NCBI GenBank assembly: GCA_023957235.1
Contig: JAMLHI010000006.1
Coordinates: 170,938 to 234,937 of the forward strand
Source of the DNA: Chitinophagales bacterium
GTDB taxonomy: Bacteria > Bacteroidota > Bacteroidia > Chitinophagales > JADIYW01
Length of the DNA stretch: 64,000 nucleotides
Direction: 5' to 3'
A program made the translations under genes and the position numbers. This document shows positions 53,948-63,148 of this stretch, piece after piece. The notes beneath the pieces were generated by a model, which saw only the letters and a list, made by a program, of their open reading frames with translations, was not told where the DNA came from and made no database searches. Each line of letters starts with the position of its first letter. Positions within the stretch are counted from its first letter, which is position 1.

Positions 53948-54955
53948 TTACTTGGACTTACTTTTTGTTGGATTATCAGAAGCTTGTTGTTCGTGAGTGA
54001 CATTTTTCTCTTCATTAGATTTTTCAAATGCTCCAATGATTTCTTTGACTAGACGATGTCGCAATACATCTTCTTTATTGAGATAAATTGTGCCTATACC
54101 TTTGATATCTTTTAAGATTTCAATTGTATTTTTCAATCCTGAAAGGTGATTTCTAGGTAGGTCTATTTGGGTTAAATCTCCTGTAATAATACATTTTGCA
54201 TTAGGGCCAATTCTTGTCAGGAACATTTTGAGTTGAAGGGAACTAGCGTTTTGAGCTTCATCCAATATCATAAAAGCATTATCGAGTGTACGCCCTCTCA
54301 TATAAGCCAATGGGGCAACTTCTATGGTCCGATTGGTCATATAAAACATCAATTTGTCTGCCGGTATCATATCTTCTAAAGCATCATATAGTGGTCTTAA
54401 ATAAGGATCTACTTTGTCTTTCAAATCACCAGGTAAGAATCCAAGACTTTCACCGGCTTCAACTGCTGGTCTAGTTAGAATGATTTTTTTTACCCATTTG
54501 TTTTTTAATGCTCTAACAGCCAATGCAACAGCAGTATATGTTTTTCCTGTTCCAGCAGGCCCGATAGCAAAGAGTATATCATTTTGCTCAGATAGTTCTA
54601 CTAACTTTTTTTGATTTGGAGTTCTTGCTCTTATGAGCTTGCCCATGTTCCCATGGACTAAAATATTTTCTTGAAACTGAGGTAGCTCTGCTGGAATAGC
54701 AGATTTGCCAAATAAAATATCTTCTACTTGCTGATCTGTTATCTTGCCTGTTCTTTCCAGCAACTGAATAATAGATAACACATTCTCTTCAAATTTTTTT
54801 TGTTCTTCTTCGCTTCCTAGAACAATCATTTTGTTACCTCTAGCTACAATGTTTAATTTGCTGTAAGCTCTTTTTAAAAGCTTTAATCTTGAGTTATTAT
54901 AGCCTAAAAACTCAATCGGATTTACTGTTTCCAGATTTATAATTAATTCGCCCAA
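53948..54955 (-). CDS. PhoH-family ATPase
   Basis: A 335-residue cytoplasmic P-loop ATPase related to superfamily 1 helicases; family members bind RNA and are linked to RNA processing. An N-terminal KH-like part (about 1-60) is followed by Walker A GPAGTGKT (132-139), ILTRPAVEAGESLGFLPGD, FMILDEAQNAS (Walker B), ITGDLTQIDLP and an arginine-rich VLRHRLVKEII. No ATG precedes the conserved region. TTG 54955 lines up with the usual start of the family (LGELIINLETVNPIEF), and another TTG at 54988 is possible. The C-terminal tail is short and charged. It is divergent from the SAM hydrolase gene by about 50 bases. Confidence 0.87.
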   Translation of the reverse strand: MGELIINLETVNPIEFLGYNNSRLKLLKRAYSKLNIVARGNKMIVLGSEEEQKKFEENVLSIIQLLERTGKITDQQVEDILFGKSAIPAELPQFQENILVHGNMGKLIRARTPNQKKLVELSEQNDILFAIGPAGTGKTYTAVALAVRALKNKWVKKIILTRPAVEAGESLGFLPGDLKDKVDPYLRPLYDALEDMIPADKLMFYMTNRTIEVAPLAYMRGRTLDNAFMILDEAQNASSLQLKMFLTRIGPNAKCIITGDLTQIDLPRNHLSGLKNTIEILKDIKGIGTIYLNKEDVLRHRLVKEIIGAFEKSNEEKNVTHEQQASDNPTKSKSK

Positions 54956-55005
54956 ATTATTTCTTATTTTCGTGGTTGAATATATCAATTTTTTTACTGC
55001 TAATA

Positions 55006-55773
55006 ATGCCTATTGTAACATTAACTACAGATTTTGGCCATTCTGATATTTATTCAGGGAGATTCAAGGGGCATATTTTGTCGTTGAATAAGGATGTAAA
55101 CATCATTGATATCACTCATCAGATACCACCTTATAATGTTGCTATTGGGGCTTATAGTTTGAAATATACATTTAGTAGTTTTCCTAAAGGGACTATCCAT
55201 ATTATAAGGGTAGATGAAAAAGATTTAGATAAAAGTAGATTACTGATAGCTTTTTGCAAAGGACATTTTTTCATTGCGCCTGATAATGGCTTATTACCAT
55301 TGGCATTGGGTCATAATATGGATTGGGTCAGAGTAGTAGATTTAGTTAAACTTGGAGTTTATTCAGCTAATGAAACCTATTCAAAGCTATTGAGCCATAT
55401 CCTTAATAATGAATATCTTGATTATTCTGAGGAGTCGAAAGATTATATTGTCAAAACAGAATGGGTAGCTATAAAGGAAGCAGATAGTATTATTGGAATG
55501 GTTGTATTAGTAGATTATTTTGGTAATCTATTGACAAATATTCATTTTAAAGATATTAAGCCATATATTGAAAGATATAATGACATCACAATCATCTATC
55601 GCCATAATGAGAATATTAAAGGATTGGTAACAAGTTATGATGATGTAAAGAATGGAGAGGCAATGTGTAGAATAAATGATTTAGGTTTTTTGGAAATAGC
55701 TGTTAATAGAGGTTCGGCTGCCTCATATTTAGGAATAAAGTTTGGTCACCAAGTAAAAATTCTATTTGAATGA
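55006..55773 (+). CDS. SAM hydrolase (SAM hydroxide adenosyltransferase family)
   Basis: A DUF62/fluorinase-fold enzyme expected to cleave S-adenosylmethionine to adenosine and methionine. I choose ATG 55006 because MPIVTLTTDFGHSDIY is the conserved N-terminus; the earlier in-frame start lacks support. DITHQIPPYNVAIGAY, FPKGTIHIIRVDE, and HFFIAPDNGLLPLAL follow, and the C-terminal domain has VDYFGNLLTN. The family VVDPGVGS motif reads VDEKDLDKS here, a divergent version. The stop overlaps the next gene in an ATGA. Confidence 0.83.
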   Translation: MPIVTLTTDFGHSDIYSGRFKGHILSLNKDVNIIDITHQIPPYNVAIGAYSLKYTFSSFPKGTIHIIRVDEKDLDKSRLLIAFCKGHFFIAPDNGLLPLALGHNMDWVRVVDLVKLGVYSANETYSKLLSHILNNEYLDYSEESKDYIVKTEWVAIKEADSIIGMVVLVDYFGNLLTNIHFKDIKPYIERYNDITIIYRHNENIKGLVTSYDDVKNGEAMCRINDLGFLEIAVNRGSAASYLGIKFGHQVKILFE

Positions 55774-56069
55774 TTATCAGAATTGTAAAGTTGCATTTTA
55801 AAGCAGAGGAATTAGAGGATTTTAAGAGTTATTTTGAAAGTATAGCTCCTCAAATCAGAAAGTTTGAAGGTTGTCATCATTTGGAACTATTGCAACAAGT
55901 TGATATGCCAGAAATGATATATACTTATAGTTATTGGGAAGATGAAGATGCACTTGAAAGATATCGATATTCTGAATTGTTTAAGACATTTTGGGCAGTT
56001 GCCAAATCTAAATTTGCAGGAAAGCCAGAAGCATGGTCGCTAAATAAAATAGCCGTAGTAGAAGGATGA
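55770..56069 (+). CDS. ABM-domain protein (antibiotic biosynthesis monooxygenase-like)
   Basis: A 99-residue dimeric alpha-beta barrel of the ABM family, single domain. IIRIVKLHFKAEELEDFKSYF and FEGCHHLELLQQVD match the family, with an aromatic-rich end (FKTFWAVAKSKF). Such proteins are small quinone or phenol oxygenases or unknown enzymes. The role is not deducible. It is locked between the SAM hydrolase and aroB genes by ATGA overlaps on both sides, so it is translated together with shikimate genes. Confidence 0.75.
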   Translation: MIIRIVKLHFKAEELEDFKSYFESIAPQIRKFEGCHHLELLQQVDMPEMIYTYSYWEDEDALERYRYSELFKTFWAVAKSKFAGKPEAWSLNKIAVVEG

Positions 56070-57142
56070 GAACATTAAAGAAGATCACATTGAGTGATTA
56101 TGATATTGTATTTGATGAAGATTTATCATTTTTGGCTGAGTTTTTAAAATCAAAAAACTATAGTCAGTATATTATTTTGGCTGATGATAACACTGCTCGG
56201 TATTGTTATCCTGTTTTGATAAAAAAAATGCCACTATTGAAAGATGCCCCTTTGATTGTTAGCCCTTCTGGGGAAATGAATAAAAATCTTTCTTCCTGTG
56301 AAGAAATATGGGCAAAAATGTTAGCGTTTCATGTTGATCGTAAAGCAGTGATGCTCAATTTGGGAGGTGGAGTCATCGGAGATATGGGGGGCTTTGTTTC
56401 TGCTTGCTATAAAAGAGGGATAAGTTTTATACAAATTCCTACTACCGTATTGTCTCAGGTTGATTCGTCTATCGGGGGTAAATTGGGTGTGGACTTTAAG
56501 TATGGCAAAAATTTGATTGGTGTATTCAAAAATCCAGATTTGGTTTTAATGAGTACAATATGGTTGGAAACTTTAGAGCATAGACAGGTTGTTAATGGGT
56601 TTGCAGAAATTTTCAAGCACGCATTGATTCAATCTACTGAACATTGGAATAAATTATCTCAAATTTCAAATATCCCTCCAGTTGATTTTCATGATATTTT
56701 ATTTGAATCTCTTTTAGTAAAAAAAGCAGTTGTTGAAGCTGATCCCTTTGAGAAAGGATGGAGAAAAATTTTAAATTTTGGGCATACAATCGGTCATGCT
56801 ATTGAAGCATATTCGCTTGAAAATGATGAAAGACCTCTACTTCACGGAGAAGCTATCATTGTGGGAATAATAATGGAAGCATATATTGGAACATTCACTT
56901 CAGGCTTTCCACCAGTTTATTTAAAAGAAATTGAGACTGTTTTATTTCAATTTTTTGACTATTATCACATTCCTGAGGGGATAGAGGAGGAATTATTTCA
57001 GTCTATGTCATTGGATAAAAAGAATGCTGGCTCAAAAGTACTTTCAGTCCTATTGAAAGCCATAGGTCAGCCTGATATAGATGTGGAAATTACTCTTGAA
57101 TTATTATCGAAAGCATTAAACTATTATAGAAGTCTGTCATGA
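56066..57142 (+). CDS. aroB: 3-dehydroquinate synthase
   Basis: Converts DAHP to 3-dehydroquinate, the second shikimate step, with NAD and a metal. It has 358 residues with LNLGGGVIGDMGGFVSACYKRG, PTTVLSQVDSSIGGKLGVDF, GFAEIFKHALI and the metal ligands in NFGHTIGHAIE and LLHGEA. The protein is complete. Its ATG overlaps the ABM stop (ATGA) and its stop overlaps the aroA start (ATGA). Confidence 0.93.
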   Translation: MRTLKKITLSDYDIVFDEDLSFLAEFLKSKNYSQYIILADDNTARYCYPVLIKKMPLLKDAPLIVSPSGEMNKNLSSCEEIWAKMLAFHVDRKAVMLNLGGGVIGDMGGFVSACYKRGISFIQIPTTVLSQVDSSIGGKLGVDFKYGKNLIGVFKNPDLVLMSTIWLETLEHRQVVNGFAEIFKHALIQSTEHWNKLSQISNIPPVDFHDILFESLLVKKAVVEADPFEKGWRKILNFGHTIGHAIEAYSLENDERPLLHGEAIIVGIIMEAYIGTFTSGFPPVYLKEIETVLFQFFDYYHIPEGIEEELFQSMSLDKKNAGSKVLSVLLKAIGQPDIDVEITLELLSKALNYYRSLS

Positions 57143-58383
57143 AATCATTTTTAATCACTCCTCCTGAAAATGCTAATATTGAAGGAGAAATTATTTTAAA
57201 CGGTTCGAAAAGTATTGCTAATAGAGCTTTGATTATTCGTGCATTGACGGAAGGTGGTTTTGAAATTGACAATCTTTCTAATGCTGATGATACTGCTGTT
57301 TTAGATAGATTACTCAATAGTAAAGATACGGTATTGGATGCTGGTGCTGGCGGAACTACTTTTAGGTTTTTAACTGCATATCTTTCAACATGTGAAGGTA
57401 GAGAAGTTGTATTGACTGGTACAAAAAGAATGCAAGAACGCCCTATCAAATTATTGGTGAATGCATTGCGGGAATTAGGAGCTGAAATTAATTATGAAAA
57501 TATAGAAGGATTTCCTCCATTACGAATTAAAGGTAAAAAATTAAAAGGAGGGAAAATTGCTATCCCCGCAGGTACTAGTAGTCAATATATTTCTGCATTA
57601 TTATTGATAGCACCAATTTTGGAAGATGGTATGCAATTAGAACTAGTCGGAGATGTTGTCTCTTTGCCATATATCCTAATGACAATCAACTTGATGAAGT
57701 ACTTTGGTGCAACTGTTACTTTTAGTGATAATATCATTGATGTAAAACCGAGTAAGTATCAGTCTCAACCATTTTTTGTGGAGGCTGATTGGAGTGCTGC
57801 ATCTTATTATTATGCTATTGCCATGCTTGCTAATCATGCAAAAATCACGCTCAAAGGATTAAGTCAAGATAGTGTTCAAGGAGATGCACAAATTGCAAAT
57901 ATATTATCTCCTTGGGTAAGTTCATCTTTTGATGCTCAGACAGTGACCTTAATTAATAATCAAAATGTTTCAGTGGAGACATTTTCTTTTGATTTTTTAG
58001 AATGCCCCGATTTGGCGCAGACAGTCATTGTTGCACTTGCAGCAAAACATATCAATAGTGATTTTAGAGGATTGAAAACTTTGCTGATTAAAGAAACAGA
58101 TAGAGTAGCTGCTTTGAACAATGAATTGTCAAAATATGGAGCCTCTCTTCAAGGAAATGTGGAAGAAAACTATTGGAAATTGGATGTTAGTCAATTTTCT
58201 GCACATAGAGAACCTATCCCTTCAATTGCTACTTATGAAGATCATAGGATGGCAATGTCATTTGCACCTTTGGCATTGGTTTCAAATCAGATACTGATAG
58301 AAGAGCCTAATGTTGTGACAAAATCTTATCCAAAATTTTGGGAAGATTTGAAAAAGTTGGGATTTTCAATTGAAGAAGTGTAA
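57139..58383 (+). CDS. aroA: 3-phosphoshikimate 1-carboxyvinyltransferase (EPSP synthase)
   Basis: Makes EPSP from shikimate 3-phosphate and PEP, the sixth shikimate step. It has 414 residues in two domains, with NGSKSIANRALIIRAL (Lys, Ser, Arg contacts), DAGAGGTTFRFLTAYL, RMQERPIKLLVNALRELGA, SSQYISALLL, and LLIKETDRVAALNNEL. AGGTTFRF differs from the usual AGT(A/S)xRF, while the PEP-site Glu/Asp-Arg segment ETDR is intact. It is the last gene of the SAM hydrolase-ABM-aroB-aroA operon and converges with the corA gene. Confidence 0.92.
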   Translation: MKSFLITPPENANIEGEIILNGSKSIANRALIIRALTEGGFEIDNLSNADDTAVLDRLLNSKDTVLDAGAGGTTFRFLTAYLSTCEGREVVLTGTKRMQERPIKLLVNALRELGAEINYENIEGFPPLRIKGKKLKGGKIAIPAGTSSQYISALLLIAPILEDGMQLELVGDVVSLPYILMTINLMKYFGATVTFSDNIIDVKPSKYQSQPFFVEADWSAASYYYAIAMLANHAKITLKGLSQDSVQGDAQIANILSPWVSSSFDAQTVTLINNQNVSVETFSFDFLECPDLAQTVIVALAAKHINSDFRGLKTLLIKETDRVAALNNELSKYGASLQGNVEENYWKLDVSQFSAHREPIPSIATYEDHRMAMSFAPLALVSNQILIEEPNVVTKSYPKFWEDLKKLGFSIEEV

Positions 58384-58405
58384 GATTACCTTCAGTTTAT
58401 TTGAG

Positions 58406-59482
58406 CTAAAGCCATTTTTTTCTTTTAAAGTAAATAGCCATACCAATAGCTATAATGAACATGAAAGCCAATGCGAAAAAATAGCCATATTCCCATTCCA
58501 GCTCGGGCATATTGTTAAAATTCATTCCATAAATTCCGACAATAAATGTCAAAGGAATAAAAATGGAAGATAATATCGTCAGTATCTTCATGATTTCATT
58601 CAATCTATTACTGGTTTTAGTGAGATAAACATCTGCAAGCCCTGAAACAATATCTCTATAAATATCAATATTATCAATTAATTGTATGTTATGGTCATAT
58701 AAGTCTCTAAGGTATAAAGCTGTTTTTTCTTTTATCAAAAGCGTATCATTTTTTTCCAATTTTGTAAGAATTTCACGGATAGGCCAGATGATTTTTCTGA
58801 ATTCTAAAAGTTTGCGTTTTAAAATATAAATGTCTTGAATTTCTATTTTATTGGTTTCAAACATTAATGCTTCTTCTATGGCTTCTATTTTATCACCCAA
58901 CTTTTCTATGACATCATAATAATCATCAATGACAATATCTAGAATTGTATATGCTAGATAATCTGCTCCGTAGATTCTAATTTTCCCTATTTTATTTTTA
59001 ATTCTTTCTTTAAGAATATCTAGGTCGTATGATGGTTTTTCGAGAAATGTCATCACATAATTTTCTCCCAGAATGATACTCAACTGCTCAGATTCAATAT
59101 CTTGACTATTGTCGTTAAATTGTATAGTTTGGATGACAATATATATATAGGTATGAAAAAAATCTATTTTTGGCCTTTGTTCAGTATTGAGTAAATCTTC
59201 AAGCGTAAGTGCATGGATATTTGTGGTTTTGCCAATTTCTTCAATCAATTTTTCATTATGTAATCCTTTTATATCTATCCATGAAACATTGCCATCTAAA
59301 GGAAAATGAGTATCTGGGATATGATTGACTATACTTTTCTCCTCATAACTTTCTGCATTATATACCAATAAGTCAATGGAGATATTAGTATCTTTTTCTT
59401 GACCAATATAAATCAGTGTGCCTGGTGGTTTCCTGATTTTAGCAGTGTTCTTTTGACGAATAATTTTTCTTACTTTACTCAT
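58406..59482 (-). CDS. corA: CorA-family magnesium/cobalt transporter
   Basis: Pentameric divalent-metal channel of the inner membrane. The first supported start is ATG 59482 (MSKVRKII), giving 358 residues. A large cytoplasmic funnel domain precedes two C-terminal helices. The signature GIYGMNFNNMPE (the GMN selectivity motif) lies between TM1 (about 290-310) and TM2, with the long stalk helix before it and a basic tail (YFKRKKWL). It is convergent with aroA with 22 bases between. Confidence 0.9.
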   Translation of the reverse strand: MSKVRKIIRQKNTAKIRKPPGTLIYIGQEKDTNISIDLLVYNAESYEEKSIVNHIPDTHFPLDGNVSWIDIKGLHNEKLIEEIGKTTNIHALTLEDLLNTEQRPKIDFFHTYIYIVIQTIQFNDNSQDIESEQLSIILGENYVMTFLEKPSYDLDILKERIKNKIGKIRIYGADYLAYTILDIVIDDYYDVIEKLGDKIEAIEEALMFETNKIEIQDIYILKRKLLEFRKIIWPIREILTKLEKNDTLLIKEKTALYLRDLYDHNIQLIDNIDIYRDIVSGLADVYLTKTSNRLNEIMKILTILSSIFIPLTFIVGIYGMNFNNMPELEWEYGYFFALAFMFIIAIGMAIYFKRKKWL

Positions 59483-59778
59483 AGTTGAATCGATAATATT
59501 CAAGTAAATTTATGAAATAGATAATAAAAACTACATCTGTTTTTTGTAATACAAAGACATTCTAGTTTTAGAGCTAAATAGGAATGGAGTAAAAGGATAG
59601 GAGCTTATTTTTTTTGATTTTCCACACTTGTTTTGATAACTTGATATTCAATTTGAATTTTTGGTAAATGGCATGAATTTTAGGATAATGAATGATTATT
59701 GAAGATGAATAATACAAGTACAAAGATTATAATTTTTAGATGATTAAACTTTTCATAAATCAAAAAGTCTAATAATAC

Positions 59779-60321
59779 ATGGAATTGGAGGATGCAAAAT
59801 TATTTCAACAGTTTTTATTGCAAGAGACAAAGAAACAAGCGTTTGAAAAGATTGTTAGAAAATATTCTCCTAGCTTATTTGGTCATTTGAAAAAATACAT
59901 CAATCATCGAGAAGATATTGAGGATGTTTTACAGATAGTATGGATGAAAGTTTGGACATCTCTTCATCAATTTCGAGGCGATAGTCTGCTCTCTACTTGG
60001 CTTTTTACGATTACAACTAGAGAGGCATACAATTTTTATCGAAGTCGAAAAATTAAAAATGAAGAATTGCTTGAGGGACTTCAAAAATATGATACTACTA
60101 TAGAACATCAATATTCGATGGAGTCTTCTGATATCTTTAAAAAATTGTATGAAGCAATAGATACATTGCCCAAAAAACAAAAAGAAGTGTTTATGATGCG
60201 TTACTTTGAGGAAATGACCTATAATGAGATGGAGCATTTGACTGGTACTTCTATTGGAGCTTTAAAAGCATCTTATCATCATGCAGTCAAGAAAATTGAA
60301 TATTTTATTAATTCTATTTAA
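59779..60321 (+). CDS. ECF-type RNA polymerase sigma factor
   Basis: A 180-residue sigma-70 family factor. Region 2 (about 22-92) has DIEDVLQIVWMKVW and FRGDSLLSTWLFTITTREAYNFYR. Region 4 (about 125-175) has LPKKQKEVFMMRYFEEMTYNEM and a helix-turn-helix. It lacks regions 1 and 3. In an operon with a small membrane protein and a Spy-like periplasmic protein, the layout common in Bacteroidota, it probably answers an envelope signal. The regulated genes are unknown. No recognisable own promoter was found upstream. Confidence 0.87.
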   Translation: MELEDAKLFQQFLLQETKKQAFEKIVRKYSPSLFGHLKKYINHREDIEDVLQIVWMKVWTSLHQFRGDSLLSTWLFTITTREAYNFYRSRKIKNEELLEGLQKYDTTIEHQYSMESSDIFKKLYEAIDTLPKKQKEVFMMRYFEEMTYNEMEHLTGTSIGALKASYHHAVKKIEYFINSI

Positions 60322-60352
60322 ACCAAATATATCAATTAACGTCTAATTAATT

Positions 60353-60790
60353 ATGAAGCCGAAATATCAGGAAATCATTGAAGAGTTAAATGAGTTGAAT
60401 GCTTATTTTTTACAGAAAGGTAAAAGAGTTCATTCCCTTTCTGGCATGGAGGAAGAATTGAATGAAAGATTCTATAATTCTGTATTTGAAAACATTGAAA
60501 AAAGTGAAAAAGAGAAAGGAAAATTAGTAACAATTCATCAAGGGCATTCATTTTTATTAAGATATATGGCGATAGCTAGTTCGGTTGTGCTATTTATCAT
60601 TACAGGTGTAGCTTACACACTTTTTTCTCAGCATATCGAATCCAAACAAGATTCCTTAAATCAATTGATTTCTAAAACTTCTTCACAAAATATTATCAAT
60701 TATCTCTCAGAAGAGGCTATGTTGACAGATGAAGATTTCTTATGGGAAAATATTGATTATCAGAATATTGATTCTCCCTATCTAAATTGA
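60353..60790 (+). CDS. Single-pass membrane protein, possible anti-sigma factor
   Basis: 145 residues with one membrane helix (about 70-92). The first 65 residues are charged and helical and would be cytoplasmic, where an anti-sigma domain sits; the C-terminal 50 residues would be periplasmic. No zinc HxxxCxxC motif is present, so it is not a classical ZAS anti-sigma factor. The suggested role rests on position: 31 bases after the sigma-factor gene and overlapping the next. Confidence 0.6.
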   Translation: MKPKYQEIIEELNELNAYFLQKGKRVHSLSGMEEELNERFYNSVFENIEKSEKEKGKLVTIHQGHSFLLRYMAIASSVVLFIITGVAYTLFSQHIESKQDSLNQLISKTSSQNIINYLSEEAMLTDEDFLWENIDYQNIDSPYLN

Positions 60791-60792
60791 TA

Positions 60793-61248
60793 ATGATGAA
60801 AAATATTGTTGTTTTTTTTATTTTTAGTGCCTTTTTAGTTTCTAGTCTTTTTGCTCAAAAAACTACTACTAATCATGCCCAATTAAGAGATTTAAAGGTA
60901 GCTTATTTTAATGAAAGGCTACAACTGACCAAAAGCGAAGCATTGCAATTTTGGGAAGTCTATGATAGATATGAAAAGGAGCGTCTTGAGCTCAAGCAAT
61001 TGTTGAAAAAGAGAGAAAATCTTAAAAAGTCTTCTGAAATGTCTGATACTGAGATTTATGATTTTATGAACAATTATTTTGTGATTAAAGAGAAAGAGTT
61101 AGTAGTACAAAAAAAATATTTTGATGAATTAAAGAAAATTCTTCCTGCTCAAAAGTGGATGAAATTGGTTCATATTGAAGAGCAATTTAGAAAATATCTT
61201 TTCAAACAAGCACAGCTAAAGAATAAAAATTCACCTATAACTAAGTGA
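60793..61248 (+). CDS. Periplasmic Spy/CpxP-like helical protein
   Basis: About 151 residues with a signal peptide ending FAQ; ATG 60793 or 60796 is the likely start, three or six bases past the preceding stop. The mature part is almost all helix and highly charged, with LQLTKSEALQFWEVYDRY and an LPAQKWMKLV segment that resembles the LTxxQ repeats of Spy/CpxP and related sensor proteins. The expected role is an extracytoplasmic chaperone or stress sensor linked to the sigma factor; this is inference from family resemblance and operon position. Confidence 0.7.
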   Translation: MMKNIVVFFIFSAFLVSSLFAQKTTTNHAQLRDLKVAYFNERLQLTKSEALQFWEVYDRYEKERLELKQLLKKRENLKKSSEMSDTEIYDFMNNYFVIKEKELVVQKKYFDELKKILPAQKWMKLVHIEEQFRKYLFKQAQLKNKNSPITK

Positions 61249-61381
61249 TTATCTGATATTTATTATTTTTATTTTCATTAAAAATATTTTTTGACTTTTG
61301 GGTCAAATTTTTCCTAAAATGATTTGATAGTTTAGATTTATTATTAACTTCAATGTATGCATTGGATAAAAATCTAAACAG

Positions 61382-62881
61382 ATGAAAAAATACACTACTA
61401 TAATTATTGGAGCAGGGTTTTCTGGAATAGGAATGGGAATTCAGCTAAAGAGAGCTGGATTAGATGATTTTGTTATCTTGGAAAGTGAAGATGGACCAGG
61501 AGGGACATGGAAAGTCAATCATTATCCTGGAGCTGCTTGTGATGTTCAGTCTCATCTGTATTCATTTTCATTTGAACCCAATCCCAATTGGTCAAAGATG
61601 TTTGGTCTCCAAGAAGAAATATTGAGATATCAAGAACATTGTTGTGAAAAGTTTGGCTTATTTCCACATTGTAAGTTCAATACATTTGTAAAAGATGCTG
61701 TATTTCAGGATGATACTAATACATGGGTAGTTACTACACAAGAAGGAGAGAAGTTGGAATCTCAGTTTTTGATTTCAGGTTCTGGTGGTCTAAGCCATCC
61801 TTCTTATCCTGAAATACAAGGCTTGAATAGATTTAAAGGGGCACATTTTCATTCTGCAAGATGGAATCATCATATTGATTTGAAAGGAAAGAGAGTAGCT
61901 ATCATTGGTTCGGGTGCTAGTGCGATACAGATTGTTCCTTCTATTATTAACGAAGTTGCTCATTTGGATTATTATCAGAGAACGCCATCTTGGGTACTTC
62001 CTAAACCTGATAGATATATTTCTAATGCTGAACAATATGTATTTGAAAAATTACCTTTTACTCAACAGATTTATCGTTCGGCTATCTATGCTACATTAGA
62101 GTCAAGGGCGCTTGGATTTGTTGTTTCTCCTAAGTTGATGACAATAGCCAAGCAGTTAGGAATTCGCCATATTCATAAATATATTAAGGATATAGAGTTG
62201 CGTAAAAAATTGACTCCTCAATATGAAATGGGTTGTAAGCGGATATTGATGTCAAATGATTATTATCAAGCTGTAGCCAGAGATTATGTGGATGTTATTG
62301 TAGAGGATATATCTTCTGTAGATGAATATGGTATTCAGACGAAAGATGGAAAATACCGCCCAGTAGATATAATCATTTTCTGTACTGGATTTCATGCTTC
62401 GGAAAATATTATGCAATATGAAATATATGGTTCAGATGGTCAGGAATTGAATCATTCATGGGCAGAAGGTCCAGCTGCATACTTAGGTACTACAGTTCCT
62501 AATTTTCCTAATTTATTTATCATCATGGGTCCCAATACTGGTCTAGGTCACAACTCTATGATATACATGATTGAGTCTCAAATACATTATATTATGGAAT
62601 CTATTCAATTCATGAAGAAGAAAAAAGTTCAGGCTATAGATGTCAGATCAGATGTGTTTGAGAAGTATAATAAGGAAATACAAAATAGGCTTCAAACAAC
62701 TATTTGGAAATCAGGTTGTCAGAGTTGGTACTTAACTAAATCAGGCAAAAATACTACATTATGGCTTGGGTTTACTTTTGAGTTTCGTGCTAGAACATTA
62801 TTTTTTCGTTCGGGTGATTATCGACTATATAACTCAGTCAAAATTTCTAAAAAACACAAGAAAAAGACAGCTGTTTTATAA
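61382..62881 (+). CDS. Flavin monooxygenase, Baeyer-Villiger type
   Basis: A 499-residue FAD/NADPH-dependent enzyme. The N-terminal FAD Rossmann motif GAGFSG (10-15), YPGAACD (48-54), the Baeyer-Villiger fingerprint FKGAHFHSARW (151-161, FxGxxxHxxxW), the second Rossmann motif GSGAS (176-180), and VDIIIFCTGFH are all present. It should insert one oxygen into a ketone, aldehyde or sulfur substrate; the substrate is unknown. A basic tail ends the protein (KISKKHKKK). It stands alone, 133 bases after the sigma operon. Confidence 0.87.
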   Translation: MKKYTTIIIGAGFSGIGMGIQLKRAGLDDFVILESEDGPGGTWKVNHYPGAACDVQSHLYSFSFEPNPNWSKMFGLQEEILRYQEHCCEKFGLFPHCKFNTFVKDAVFQDDTNTWVVTTQEGEKLESQFLISGSGGLSHPSYPEIQGLNRFKGAHFHSARWNHHIDLKGKRVAIIGSGASAIQIVPSIINEVAHLDYYQRTPSWVLPKPDRYISNAEQYVFEKLPFTQQIYRSAIYATLESRALGFVVSPKLMTIAKQLGIRHIHKYIKDIELRKKLTPQYEMGCKRILMSNDYYQAVARDYVDVIVEDISSVDEYGIQTKDGKYRPVDIIIFCTGFHASENIMQYEIYGSDGQELNHSWAEGPAAYLGTTVPNFPNLFIIMGPNTGLGHNSMIYMIESQIHYIMESIQFMKKKKVQAIDVRSDVFEKYNKEIQNRLQTTIWKSGCQSWYLTKSGKNTTLWLGFTFEFRARTLFFRSGDYRLYNSVKISKKHKKKTAVL

Positions 62882-62935
62882 GATTGGATTTTTATCACAA
62901 ATGTTGAATAGAATTACTACATTCCAACTAGAATG

Positions 62936-63148
62936 ACGCACGTTCCCGAAGACTATCGGGAACTCCAATTGCTTACAAGGGTTTTGTAATGAGTCGTGAT
63001 AAAATTAAGGATTGTTTTACTATGCTTATTCTACTGTTAGCACAAGAAATTATTTTCATCCGAAAAATGGGGAATGACAGCCAACGGTTGGCACTATGCG
63101 CAGTGCTGTCCCGTAGGGTAGTTTTTACATAGTACGTGTTATGAGTCG
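62936..63148. repeat. Palindrome-rich, locally GC-richer intergenic segment
   Basis: Three or more short perfect palindromes: GTTCCCGA/TCGGGAAC (62942-62963), GCCAACGGTTGGC (63080-63092), and CACT/AGTG (63092-63105), enclosed by GACAGC/GCTGTC (63076-63081 and 63105-63110), then CCC-GTA-GGG (63110-63118). An 8-base direct repeat ATGAGTCG occurs at 62989-62996 and 63141-63148. It looks like a dispersed intergenic repeat or a folded mobile-site relic; no transposase is present. Confidence 0.5.

Noticed and set aside
62936..63148. Integron attC site
   Set aside because: The conserved GTTRRRY/RYYYAAC ends were not found at the right places, and no integrase is in the window.
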